Assembly: GCA_021805565.1 (NCBI GenBank)
Contig: JAJZFA010000057.1
Location: 1-34,682, forward strand
Reading direction: 5' to 3'
Length of the DNA: 34,682 nucleotides
Source of the DNA: Pseudomonadota bacterium
GTDB lineage: Bacteria > Pseudomonadota > Alphaproteobacteria > Acetobacterales > Acetobacteraceae
Part shown: positions 1 through 8,357 of the stretch, in pieces
Layout: each line of letters opens with the position of its first letter
Position numbering within the stretch: the stretch's first letter is position 1
The notes under the pieces: generated by a model
Told to the model about the DNA's origin: nothing
What the model saw: the letters and a program-made list of their open reading frames with translations, nothing else
Databases searched by the model: none
Position numbers and translations under genes: made by a program

Positions 1-215
1 GGTTGCGCGGATCAACCAACGCCACGAACGCAGACGCGGTGCCATTGACTCCCGCTTCCGCACTCAGCGACGGGAGGCGCCCTCATGATCGAGCAAAAAA
101 CATGCCAAGTAATTCGACTCTGTCAAATTAAGGGAGGTCGGGAATTTGTGGGGAACCGTCCAGATTCCAATTGTCCGGTCGTGGCGATTTGCAACACTGC
201 GCCGCGGTGAAATAA
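1..215. other. upstream stretch of the sugar ABC operon; no certain gene
   Basis: Two short reading frames on the plus strand run in from the window edge and stop at about 88 and about 130. Either could be the tail of an upstream gene, but neither tail is recognisable. The remainder, about 130-215, is leader for the permease at 216 and should hold the operon promoter. I see no convincing -35/-10 pair and only a weak GGTGAA before the ATG. Confidence 0.3.
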
Positions 216-1235
216 ATGTCGGCTAGCACCAGCCCGGCCCCGCCGGGTGTCCGCGGTAGCGAAGCGCGAACGGCATCGTTCAAACCGTCTCAAGAACAGA
301 TCGTCCTTCTTATCACCATGGCGCTGTTGGCGCTTTTCAGTGCCGTGCTGCCCGGCTTCTCCAGCGTCGCCAATCTTCTGAATCTGGTGCGCAGCATCTC
401 TATCCTTGGAATTCTTAGCCTGGGGATGGGGCTGATCGTCATTAGCCGGGGTATCGATCTAAGCGAGGTGGCGATCATGGCCGGATCATGGTCGGTCGCG
501 CTGATCGAGATACAAACGGGGATGCCGGTTTTCTGGGCCGTTCTGATCGCCGCCGGAATCGCGGTGACGATCGGCCTCGCCAATGGATTGATGGTGGCAT
601 TTGTCGAAGCTCCGGCGCTGTTCGTCACACTGGCCGCCGGTTTCGTGATCTACGGCGTCGCGTTCTGGTTCGCCCCAGCCTGGGTCGTGTACGCACCGAA
701 GAACGCACCGGCGCTTGTGTTCCTGGGCGCGGGTCACATCTTCGGCATTCCAATGCCAATTATCGTGTTCGCGGCGGCGGCCATCGTCATGCACCTGTTC
801 CTGTCCCGCACATCCACCGGCCGCTTCATCTACAGCCAGGGCGATAATCCAGACGCAGCCCGGATGGCAGGCATCGCGCTACGCCCGCTGATCGTGCTGG
901 AATATGTCATCGTCGCGCTGGTGGCGTGGCTGGCCGGGCTGGTCTGGATCGGCACGACCGGCAGCATGCAAATGGCGATCACCCAGGGAACGATGGTGTT
1001 CGATGTTATCCTGGTCGTGGTGCTGGGCGGCATCAGCCTGGTGGGCGGGCGCGGCGGGGTGTTCAGCGTGGTGGTGGGCTGCGCCCTGATCGGGACGCTG
1101 CTGAATGCCTTCACCATAATGGATATCAACAGCGAAGTACAAAACATCATCCGCGGGCTGGTGCTGCTGGCAGCTATCATTCTGGATAACTGGCTGCATC
1201 CCCGCGATGAGGAAACGGCACGCCAAGGCGATTGA
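216..1235 (+). CDS. sugar ABC transporter permease, RbsC/CUT2-like (BPD_transp_2 family)
   Basis: A 339-residue inner-membrane protein with a hydrophilic N-terminus of about 27 residues followed by a series of hydrophobic segments, the usual size for this family. The conserved signature of ribose-type permeases is visible as GIDLSEVAIMAG around residues 80-91, and the late glycine-rich GGRGGVFSVVVG around 275-286 is also typical. It should form half of the channel through which the binding protein at 1286 delivers its ligand, with the fused permease at 2378 as the other half and the ATPase at 5650 as motor. It is the first gene of a five-gene plus-strand operon. Family assignment is firm; the substrate cannot be read from sequence. 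Confidence 0.9.
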   Translation: MSASTSPAPPGVRGSEARTASFKPSQEQIVLLITMALLALFSAVLPGFSSVANLLNLVRSISILGILSLGMGLIVISRGIDLSEVAIMAGSWSVALIEIQTGMPVFWAVLIAAGIAVTIGLANGLMVAFVEAPALFVTLAAGFVIYGVAFWFAPAWVVYAPKNAPALVFLGAGHIFGIPMPIIVFAAAAIVMHLFLSRTSTGRFIYSQGDNPDAARMAGIALRPLIVLEYVIVALVAWLAGLVWIGTTGSMQMAITQGTMVFDVILVVVLGGISLVGGRGGVFSVVVGCALIGTLLNAFTIMDINSEVQNIIRGLVLLAAIILDNWLHPRDEETARQGD

Positions 1236-1285
1236 TGCGGCGGCGGGCCTTGCCGGAAAAAAAACAAACATAAAGGGGGACACTC

Positions 1286-2317
1286 ATGAAATATACGAAG
1301 CGTTTTCTAACGGCGGTCTGTTCGCTGGCTGTCGTCGGCATGCTGGCCGCGCCCAAGGTCGTCCGAGCGCAGGAAGAAGCGGGCACCAAAACCGCGCGCG
1401 AACTGCGCGCCGATTACGATAAAGCGGTGAAGGGCAAGACCATTGCGTTTCTCCCGATCGCCCTCGGCATTCCGTTGCAGGATGAGTGGGAGCGCGTGAT
1501 CCGCACCGAAGCCGAATACAATGGCATGAAATACGTCGTGCGCGATCCGAACAACAATCCGTCGGCGATGCTTCAGGCACTGACCGCGCTGGTGAACGAC
1601 AAACCGGATGTGCTGATCGTGCAAAATCCCAGTGTCACACTGCTGGTGAAGGAACTGAAGCGGGCCGAACAGCAAGGCACGCACGTCATCCAGATGAACA
1701 TGTCGTCCAACTATAAATCGGACGGGTTCGTGGGGGCCGACTGGGTCGAAATTGGCCGCCTGCTGGCGCAGGATGTGGTCAAGCAGTGCGGTACAGGATC
1801 GGGCAAGTCCGGCAAGGTGCAAATCGTTCAGGGCGAACTGACCGCCGCCGCCAGCGTCGATCAGATCGGCGGCATTATGGAAGTGCTCAATAAAGATCCG
1901 GCGATCAAGGTTGTGTCCAATCAGGCCGCCAACTGGGATGCCAATACCGCGCTGAACATCACCGCGACGGTGATCCAGCAAAACCCCGATCTGTGCGCCA
2001 GCGTAGGGTTCTGGGGCATCATGGAATCGGGCGCGGCGCAGGCGATCCGTAACGCCGGCAAGATCGATCAGGTGAAAGTCTATGCGTCGGTCGAAGGCTC
2101 GCAGTTGGACTGCGATCAGCTGACCCAGGGCAGCTTTTACAAGGTGCTGAGCTATACCGCGACGCTGCAAGGACACGATGCAAGCGATGCGGCCCTGATG
2201 ATGCTGGAATCGGGTGAAAAGCCGGGCGCGGTGCACAAATTGCTGTTCACCCGGCCGGTTTGGCTCGACAAGGCCAATGCCACCGGTGGCAACTGCTTCC
2301 CGCTGCCGAAGAAATAA
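1286..2317 (+). CDS. sugar ABC transporter periplasmic substrate-binding protein (Peripla_BP_4-like)
   Basis: A 343-residue protein with a clear signal peptide: basic MKYTKR, a hydrophobic core, and probable cleavage after VRA at residue 28. The mature part has the two-lobed ribose/galactose-binding-protein pattern, including LPIALGIPLQDEWER near residue 50 and the NNNPSAMLQAL stretch that usually aligns with ligand-contacting segments. A good ribosome-binding site (AAAGGGGGA) lies just ahead of the ATG. Its place between two permease genes and upstream of the ATPase makes it the ligand receptor of this importer. A strong hairpin follows immediately and may raise its expression over the membrane parts. 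The ligand is unknown; a sugar, polyol or sugar lactone is likely from the neighbouring propeller proteins. Confidence 0.9.
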   Translation: MKYTKRFLTAVCSLAVVGMLAAPKVVRAQEEAGTKTARELRADYDKAVKGKTIAFLPIALGIPLQDEWERVIRTEAEYNGMKYVVRDPNNNPSAMLQALTALVNDKPDVLIVQNPSVTLLVKELKRAEQQGTHVIQMNMSSNYKSDGFVGADWVEIGRLLAQDVVKQCGTGSGKSGKVQIVQGELTAAASVDQIGGIMEVLNKDPAIKVVSNQAANWDANTALNITATVIQQNPDLCASVGFWGIMESGAAQAIRNAGKIDQVKVYASVEGSQLDCDQLTQGSFYKVLSYTATLQGHDASDAALMMLESGEKPGAVHKLLFTRPVWLDKANATGGNCFPLPKK

Positions 2318-2327
2318 CGCACCAGCC

Positions 2328-2357
2328 CGCCGCTTTCGTTCACCGACGAAAGCGGCG
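2328..2357 (+). promoter_or_regulatory. 12-bp stem-loop between binding-protein and permease genes
   Basis: Perfect inverted repeat CGCCGCTTTCGT / ACGAAAGCGGCG around a 6-nt loop (TCACCG), 11 nt after the stop of the binding-protein gene and 20 nt before the next start. There is no following T-run, so full termination is not expected. Such hairpins after binding-protein genes commonly protect the upstream mRNA or reduce read-through; that role is inferred here. Confidence 0.65.
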
Positions 2358-2377
2358 ACCGGACCCAAGGAAGCACG

Positions 2378-4528
2378 ATGTCAGCATCGACGCAGGACTT
2401 CACCAGTTTCGGCAAAAGACTGCGGGCCAGCCATTCCCCACGCCTGCTGCTGTCCGAACTGTTGCTGAAACAATGGTTCGAACCGGTGATTCCGTTCACC
2501 GTGATGATCGCGCTGGGGATTTACTTCGCCGCGACGATTCCGGATTACGGCAGTCTCGCCAATCTAAGCTCCCTGCTGCGCCTGTTCGCCGAATTCGGGT
2601 TCGTCGCGCTGGGGATGGCGGTGTGCCTGATCAGCGGCGGCATCGACCTGAGCGTCGGCGCCATCCTGGCGGCAAGTAATTTCGCCGCACTGTATTATCT
2701 TTATGTGCTGGGACTGCCGGCGTGGGGCGTCATCCTGGCGACGCTGGCAACCGGGGCGGCGATCGGCGGCATCAACGGTTTGCTGGTCGGCTACCTCAAG
2801 GCCCGGCCGTTTCTGACCACGCTCGTTACGCTTATTATTTTGCGCGCGTCGGTCAACCTGTTGAACGAACGCTATGCGACCGTTTTTGCCACCAACACGG
2901 TGGATAGCGACGCCTGGGACTTCATGGGCGAAGGCACCGTGCTGGGTGTTCCGATCAATGCGGCCGCATTGTTCGCTGTCCTGATCGCCGGGCATGTGCT
3001 GCTCAGCCGGTCGCGTTATGGTTGGCACCTGACCGCAATCGGGGCCAGCCGCAAGGCCGCCCGGCACGCCGGCATCCGGGTCCAGCGCATGTTGTTTGCC
3101 GCCTATGCGCTGTCCGGCCTGTTATGCGCGGCCGGCGGCGTGTTTTACGCCGCGCGCCAGAACAGCACCGACTCGACAACCGGCGTCGGCTGGGAATTTC
3201 AGGCCCTGACAGCCGTGGTCCTCGGCGGCGTTTCGCTGGCCGGCGGCAAGGGCACGGTCTGGCGGGCGATGATCGGCGGCCTGATCGTCTTCATGCTGAC
3301 CAACGGCCTCGTCCGGCTCGGCATTCCCGGCTACGTCACATCCGCCGTCATCGGGCTGATCCTGCTTGCGGCCGTCGGCATCGACGTGAAATGGTCGAAA
3401 AACCGCGGCAAGGCCGCACAGAAAATCTACGTCAATCCAGCGCGTGTGCCGCTTGCGGACGCGCCATCGGTCGAGGCCGGCAGCGAATCGCCCTATGCCC
3501 ACAACAACAGGCTGGTGAACGCCGAGGCCATCGGCCTCGATCTGATCGAGGGTCCGGAAGACGTCATTCTCGACCGGCAAGACCGGCTATACGGATCGAC
3601 CCGCGACGGCAATATCGTTCGCTTTTCCGGCCCCGGCTTCGCTCGGCGGGAGGTTTTCGCCCATATCGGTGGCCGGCCGCTGGGGATGCAGTTCGACGCG
3701 AACGAAAACCTGATTGTCGCGGTCGCCGGCATGGGCGTTTATGGAGTGAAGCCCGACGGTTCGGTTTACAAAGTTACCGATGAAACCAATCGCACCTGGT
3801 ATAAGCTGAACGACGATTCGCGGCTGCGGATGGCCGACGATCTGGATATCGCGCCCGACGGCAAGATTTATTTCAGCGACTGCACGACGCGCTATGAAAT
3901 GACCACCAACACGCTGGATATAATGGAAGGGCGGCCCAACGGGCGTCTGGTATGCTACGATCCAGCGACTAAAAAGACCGCGACCGTTCTCAATCATTTT
4001 TATTTCCCGAACGGAATATGCGTTTCGCACGATGGCAAATCGGTGCTGATCGCCAGCACGTCGCTGTGCAAGGTATTTCGTTACTGGCTGGATGGGCCGA
4101 AGAAAGGCGAACTTCAGGTTCTGATCGACGATCTGCCCGGCCTGGCGGACAACATCAATCGCGCGTCCGACGGTACTTATTGGCTTGCGCTGGTCGGCAT
4201 CCGTTCCCCCGCCTTCGATCTCGCTATGCGCAATCCCGGTTTGCGGCTGCGCATGATCAAGCAGGTGCCGATCGACGAATGGCTGGCGCCCGGCATGAAC
4301 CACGGCTGCGTGCTGAAATTTACCGAATCCGGCGAGGTTCTGGGATCGTGGTGGGACCCGAGCGGTGTGTCGCATTCGACGCTGACGTCGATGCGCGAAC
4401 ACAAGGGTTATTTGTACCTCGGCGGCCTGGAGAACAACCGGATCGGGCGCATAAAGCTAGATGGCGCCGACGAAACATGGACCGGATACGACGCCTATTG
4501 GGGCGGCAAACGACGGGATCGGGGTTAA
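2378..4528 (+). CDS. ABC transporter permease fused to C-terminal SMP-30/strictosidine-synthase-like beta-propeller
   Basis: One uninterrupted 716-residue frame. Residues about 30-340 are a second CUT2-type permease, with the GGIDLSVGAILAA signature and the GVSLAGGKGTVWRA segment. A basic, then Pro/Ala-rich linker (about 340-385) leads into about 330 residues resembling SMP-30/gluconolactonase/strictosidine synthase propellers: repeated DxxxxLY and PDG blades, the FYFPNGICVSHDGK metal-site-like segment, and the late LYLGGLENNRIGRI. Permeases of this family normally end near 320-340 residues, so the propeller is an addition. The start has a fair AAGGAAG site. If the permease C-terminus is cytoplasmic, as expected, the enzyme domain would meet substrate as it enters. 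Genuine fusion is favoured because there is no internal stop and the linker keeps reading frame and codon use. Confidence 0.85.
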   Translation: MSASTQDFTSFGKRLRASHSPRLLLSELLLKQWFEPVIPFTVMIALGIYFAATIPDYGSLANLSSLLRLFAEFGFVALGMAVCLISGGIDLSVGAILAASNFAALYYLYVLGLPAWGVILATLATGAAIGGINGLLVGYLKARPFLTTLVTLIILRASVNLLNERYATVFATNTVDSDAWDFMGEGTVLGVPINAAALFAVLIAGHVLLSRSRYGWHLTAIGASRKAARHAGIRVQRMLFAAYALSGLLCAAGGVFYAARQNSTDSTTGVGWEFQALTAVVLGGVSLAGGKGTVWRAMIGGLIVFMLTNGLVRLGIPGYVTSAVIGLILLAAVGIDVKWSKNRGKAAQKIYVNPARVPLADAPSVEAGSESPYAHNNRLVNAEAIGLDLIEGPEDVILDRQDRLYGSTRDGNIVRFSGPGFARREVFAHIGGRPLGMQFDANENLIVAVAGMGVYGVKPDGSVYKVTDETNRTWYKLNDDSRLRMADDLDIAPDGKIYFSDCTTRYEMTTNTLDIMEGRPNGRLVCYDPATKKTATVLNHFYFPNGICVSHDGKSVLIASTSLCKVFRYWLDGPKKGELQVLIDDLPGLADNINRASDGTYWLALVGIRSPAFDLAMRNPGLRLRMIKQVPIDEWLAPGMNHGCVLKFTESGEVLGSWWDPSGVSHSTLTSMREHKGYLYLGGLENNRIGRIKLDGADETWTGYDAYWGGKRRDRG

Positions 4529-4531
4529 CGC

Positions 4532-5653
4532 ATGGGCTTTCTGACCAATGTCGTGCGAGATCTGGAGCAGATCGTTTTCCGCAACCGCGATCAGCACGCG
4601 ATACCGGCGATGGATGGGGCCATCAGCCCTAACGACCGCCTGGATACCCTGCCGGTCCTTGGCGCGCCGCTGCCCGGCGCCGACGATATCGCCGAAGGAC
4701 CGGACGGCGCGTTATACGTTTCCGCCGGGCCGGATGTGTTTCGGCTGACCGGGCCGGCGTGGGAAGACCGCGCCGTGTTCGCCACGTTCGATGGCACCGC
4801 CGGCGGCCTGGCATTTCATCCGGACGGGCGTCTGCTGGTCTGTGTCGCCGGCCAAGGTTTGGCGGCCATTAAGACCGGCGAGCCAATGGCTTGGCTGACC
4901 CACGCCGGGGAACAACCGTTGCACTGCCCCACCGCTGTGGCGGCAGCGAGGGATGGCACGATTTTCCTGACCGACGGTAGCACCGCGTATAAGCCAGATG
5001 ACTGGTGCCGCGACCTGATGGACAAGAACCGCCTGGGCAGGCTGATCGCCTGCGGTCCTGGACTCGATGGCGCGCAGGTTCTGCTTCGAGGCCTCGCCTA
5101 TCCGAACGGGGTGGCCATCGGCCGCGATGGAAAGGAATTGTGGTTTACCGAAAGCTGGACTCACCGGGTCAGCCGGACCGCCATCGCCGGCCGGACAACC
5201 GGCCGTCCCCGCGTGGCGATCGATAACCTCGCGGGATATCCGGCGCGTCTGTCCCCGGCGGCGGATGGCGGTTTCTGGCTGGCGGAATTCGCCGTCCGCA
5301 CCCATCTGGTGGAATTCGTGCTGCGGGAAGACGACTACCGTTCGGCAATGATCCAGACAATTCCGCTGGCGCTTTGGATCGCCCCGGCGCTGGCAACGAG
5401 CAATCATTGTCACGAACCGATGCAGTTCGGCTCGATCAAGGCGCTGGGTATCGAAAAACCCTGGGCGCCGCCACGGTCCTATGGGCTGGTGGTGCGGATC
5501 GACGACGATGGCGATCCGCTGGAAAGCCTGCACAGCCGGGTCGGCGGCCGCATCCACGGAATCACCGCGGTTCGGGAGACAACGCGCGGGCTGGCGATCG
5601 TCTCCAAGGGCAGTGGTCAAATCGTTCTGTACAACGCAGGAGGCGCATCGTGA
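4532..5653 (+). CDS. SMP-30/gluconolactonase/strictosidine-synthase-like propeller protein
   Basis: A 373-residue protein without signal peptide, starting 3 nt after the fused permease. It shows the same blade pattern as the fused domain: DIAEGPDGALYVS near residue 50, FHPDGRLLVCVAG near 95, and LAYPNGVAIGRDGKELWF near 190, where the PNG asparagine is a metal ligand in SMP-30 enzymes. The family includes calcium- or zinc-dependent lactonases and esterases. It is only distantly similar to the fused domain, so this is not a recent duplication. Its overlap with the ATPase start (GTGA) indicates translational coupling. A soluble lactonase acting on the imported compound is the best guess; the substrate is not determined. 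Confidence 0.8.
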   Translation: MGFLTNVVRDLEQIVFRNRDQHAIPAMDGAISPNDRLDTLPVLGAPLPGADDIAEGPDGALYVSAGPDVFRLTGPAWEDRAVFATFDGTAGGLAFHPDGRLLVCVAGQGLAAIKTGEPMAWLTHAGEQPLHCPTAVAAARDGTIFLTDGSTAYKPDDWCRDLMDKNRLGRLIACGPGLDGAQVLLRGLAYPNGVAIGRDGKELWFTESWTHRVSRTAIAGRTTGRPRVAIDNLAGYPARLSPAADGGFWLAEFAVRTHLVEFVLREDDYRSAMIQTIPLALWIAPALATSNHCHEPMQFGSIKALGIEKPWAPPRSYGLVVRIDDDGDPLESLHSRVGGRIHGITAVRETTRGLAIVSKGSGQIVLYNAGGAS

Positions 5654-7200
5654 ATGTCGTTGCGGCGACACAAGGCGCGACGGTCGCGGGGACCATGCGG
5701 GAGCCGGTACTGCGCATCGCGGGCGGTAACAAAATCTACGGCGGGGTTCATGCGATCGAGGATGTCGGCTTCGATCTGTTCGCCGGCGAGGTGCATGCGT
5801 TGGTAGGCGAAAACGGCGCGGGAAAATCGACGCTGTGCAAGGCGATCGCCGGCGCGATCCAATTGACGTCGGGCGATTTTCAAGTGGATGGAAAACCCGC
5901 CCGGTTCGACAGCCCGCGCGATGCGCTGGCGGCGGGCATATGCATGGTCTATCAGGAAACCAGCCTGGTGCCGACAATGACGGCGGCGCAAAATATCGAA
6001 TTGGGCAACGAAAAGCTGATCACCCGATTCCGAACGCTGAACATCCAGGCACAGCAACTGCTGCAATCGCTGAATTTCCATGTCGATCCCGCAACGCCCA
6101 TCGGCATGCTGGGTACCGCCAAGCGACAAATGGTGGAAATTGCACGGGCCGTGTACAACAAAGCCCGGATCATCATTTTCGATGAGCCGACGGCCAGCCT
6201 TACCCCAGAAGAAATCGTCCATTTCTTCAATCTGGTGCGCGATCTGCGCGGACGGGGCGTCGCGATTATCTACATTTCCCACGCGCTCGAGGAATCGTTA
6301 CAGATATCCGACCGGATCACCGTGCTGCGCGACGGCAAAAAGGTGATTACCGCGAATACCGCCGAAATGACGCGGGAGAACCTGATCCGCTTCATGATCG
6401 GGCGCGATGTCAGCCAGACGCACTATGCGCATAGGCCGGGACACGCGGAACGGCGGCGGGAACGGCGCGGCAAGGTGTTGACGGTGGAAAACGTCACCAT
6501 GGGCACGACTGTCAAGAATATGTCGTTCTCGATCTATGCGGGCGAAGTTGTCGGTATCGCCGGCCTGATCGGATCCGGGCGCACCGAGATCGCTAAAATC
6601 ATCTACGGCGCGCTGAAACGTAATCTGATCAATGGCGGAACGATCCGGCTGCGGGGCAAGCCGGTTCGCTACAACGTGCCCAAACAGGCGATCAACGACG
6701 GCATCGCCTACATAACCGAAGACCGGAAGCTGAACGGCTTCTTCGAAACGATGATTGTGGACGACAACGTCTATATCGGTAAGCTGGCGACGCGATCCGG
6801 CTGGCGGTTTCTGCTGTCGATGGCAACGCGCGGCAAGCTGGCCGGCTACTGGGTGGACCGCCTGAAAATCGGCGCGCTTCAGCGCAAGGCGAAAATCGTC
6901 GAATTGTCGGGTGGCAACCAGCAGAAGGTGGTGATCGCCAAATCTCTGGTGCAGGATCCCGATATCGTCATTTTCGACGAACCGACGCGCGGCGTCGATG
7001 TGGGCACAATCCCTGAAATACACGCCCAAATTCGCGGTCTGGCGGAGGAGGGCAAGGCGGTGGTCGTCATTTCCTCCTACCTCCCCGAGGTCCTCAGCAT
7101 TTCCGACCGCATCCTCGTCGCTCGGTTGGGGCGCATCGTCGCGGAGTTCGACGCCGCGGACGCGACGGAAGACAAAATCATGTACGCGGCGATCCACTGA
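5650..7200 (+). CDS. sugar ABC transporter ATP-binding protein (two ATPase domains, RbsA/MglA type)
   Basis: A 516-residue double ATPase. The start is the GTG at 5650, which overlaps the preceding stop as GTGA and has a perfect AGGAGG six nt upstream; the frame remains open further upstream but runs through the previous gene. Domain 1 has Walker A GENGAGKST and Walker B IIIFDEPTAS, but an altered signature region (LGTAKRQMVEIARA). Domain 2 has the degenerate P-loop GLIGSGRTE usual in sugar ABC proteins, a full LSGGNQQKV signature and DEPTRGVDVG. This asymmetric arrangement is normal for CUT2 importers. It is the last gene of the transporter operon and should energise the permease pair 216-1235 and 2378-4528. 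Confidence 0.93.
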   Translation: MNVVAATQGATVAGTMREPVLRIAGGNKIYGGVHAIEDVGFDLFAGEVHALVGENGAGKSTLCKAIAGAIQLTSGDFQVDGKPARFDSPRDALAAGICMVYQETSLVPTMTAAQNIELGNEKLITRFRTLNIQAQQLLQSLNFHVDPATPIGMLGTAKRQMVEIARAVYNKARIIIFDEPTASLTPEEIVHFFNLVRDLRGRGVAIIYISHALEESLQISDRITVLRDGKKVITANTAEMTRENLIRFMIGRDVSQTHYAHRPGHAERRRERRGKVLTVENVTMGTTVKNMSFSIYAGEVVGIAGLIGSGRTEIAKIIYGALKRNLINGGTIRLRGKPVRYNVPKQAINDGIAYITEDRKLNGFFETMIVDDNVYIGKLATRSGWRFLLSMATRGKLAGYWVDRLKIGALQRKAKIVELSGGNQQKVVIAKSLVQDPDIVIFDEPTRGVDVGTIPEIHAQIRGLAEEGKAVVVISSYLPEVLSISDRILVARLGRIVAEFDAADATEDKIMYAAIH

Positions 7201-7257
7201 TATGGCGCGCCGCTGGTCGCTACCGTAAAACTGCCCCACCATCAGGGAGACGTTCCG

Positions 7258-7635
7258 ATGCCGGTCAGCGGCCTGCCACCATACGACACGCAAAATATCT
7301 TCGCCCGCATCCTGCGCGGCGAAATACCGGCGAAGAAAGTCTATGAAGATAACTTTGCCTTCGCCTTTCACGACATCAACCCGCAGGCGCCGACCCATGT
7401 GCTGGTGATTCCGAAAGGCCCGTACTGCTCTTTCGCCGATTTCAGCGCTCAGGCAACCGATGCGGAAATTGGCGGCTTCTTCCGGACAGTTGGCAAAATC
7501 GCCAAAGACCTCGGCCTGGAAGCGTCCGGCTACCGCCTGCTCGCCAATATGGGCGAGCATTCCGGTCAGGAAGTCCCGCATTTCCACGTTCATCTGTTCG
7601 CCGGTCGGCCTTTGGGCCGTATGATCCCAGGTTGA
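7258..7635 (+). CDS. HIT family nucleotide hydrolase (HinT-like)
   Basis: A 125-residue cytoplasmic protein of full family length. The histidine triad is visible as HFHVH (His108, His110, His112), preceded by the conserved NIFARILRGEIPA start and the DINPQAPTHVLVIPK strand. HinT enzymes hydrolyse purine nucleoside phosphoramidates such as AMP-lysine; this is known for the family and inferred here. The ATG has an AGGGAG site. It lies 57 nt after the ABC ATPase on the same strand and may be co-transcribed, but the function looks like housekeeping. It converges with the minus-strand gene at 7704. Confidence 0.93.
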   Translation: MPVSGLPPYDTQNIFARILRGEIPAKKVYEDNFAFAFHDINPQAPTHVLVIPKGPYCSFADFSAQATDAEIGGFFRTVGKIAKDLGLEASGYRLLANMGEHSGQEVPHFHVHLFAGRPLGRMIPG

Positions 7636-7703
7636 ACGCTTATTCAGACCGCCGGAACGACCCGTGGCAACCGGCTGGACGAAAATCGGGAAAACCGGCG
7701 TGG

Positions 7704-8327
7704 TCACCGGTCGTCCCGGCCCGGATCGAACGCCCCGATTGCGCCCACCGCGAACGGTGCCTTCAGCCGCCTGACCGTTTGTCCCGTCACACCGCCGAGT
7801 GCCGCGATGGCGACCGGCGATCCGGCAAGGCACCGCGCCATCGCCGACCAGCGTAACGGACCCAGGCCGGCCGCACCGGCATGACTGGCGGTCGCGAAGG
7901 CCGGCGACAAAAAAATCAGGCGTGCCCCCGCTCGGTGGCCGCGCAGAATGTCCGGAACCGAGTGCGCCGATCCGGTGACCATACCGCCGACGCGACCAGG
8001 CCCCAGACGATTATGCCGAAGGCGAACAGGCCCCGGCCAGCGCCCACCGCGCAAATGCACGCCTGCCTTCACAGCCGCCGCCAACCGTGTATCGCCCGCC
8101 ACCACCAACAGCAGGCGGCGCGTCCGGCAAATCCGCGCGAGATCTCGCCCGAGCACCGCGCGTCCGGGGTCGTCGTCATGCCGCATAACCACCCCGGCTT
8201 TGCCGCGCGGCAATCGCATGACCTGGTCGCGCGGATCGATCAGGCGGCTGCGGTCTGTAAATAGCCAAAGGCGCGGCAGGGCGGTTCCTTTACCGCGCAA
8301 ACCCCACCGCAAAAGCGCCCGGTCCAA
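7704..8327 (-). CDS. thiamine phosphate synthase-like (TenI/ThiE superfamily) protein
   Basis: A protein of up to 207 residues with the beta/alpha-barrel pattern of the ThiE/TenI group: LWLFTD near the start, LLVVAGDTRLAA, then GSAHSV, IFLSPAFATASH and the closing ALGGV. The strand that in true ThiE reads QLREK is here GVVMRHDD, so the pyrophosphate-binding lysine position is not conserved. A paralogue of uncertain activity is likelier than thiamine phosphate synthase itself. The start is unclear. The coordinate given is a TTG codon; the family usually begins near PRLWLFTD, and a CTG at 8279 there is preceded by AAAGGA. It lies 30 nt downstream of the CoA ligase on the same strand. Confidence 0.7.
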   Translation of the reverse strand: MDRALLRWGLRGKGTALPRLWLFTDRSRLIDPRDQVMRLPRGKAGVVMRHDDDPGRAVLGRDLARICRTRRLLLVVAGDTRLAAAVKAGVHLRGGRWPGPVRLRHNRLGPGRVGGMVTGSAHSVPDILRGHRAGARLIFLSPAFATASHAGAAGLGPLRWSAMARCLAGSPVAIAALGGVTGQTVRRLKAPFAVGAIGAFDPGRDDR

Positions 8328-8357
8328 GCGGAACGCCCGCGCCGTTCCGCTTGCGGC

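Noticed and set aside
1307-2368. 353-codon open frame opposite the binding-protein gene
   Set aside because: It mirrors a clear signal-peptide-bearing gene; high GC leaves the antisense frame open, and its sequence is Arg/Gln/His-rich with no family features.
5374-5649. 92-codon upstream extension of the ABC ATPase
   Set aside because: It overlaps the propeller gene in another frame; the GTG at 5650 has an AGGAGG site and the expected N-terminus.
6298-7833. 511-codon minus-strand frame across the ABC ATPase and HIT genes
   Set aside because: It crosses two well-supported genes and has no recognisable domain.
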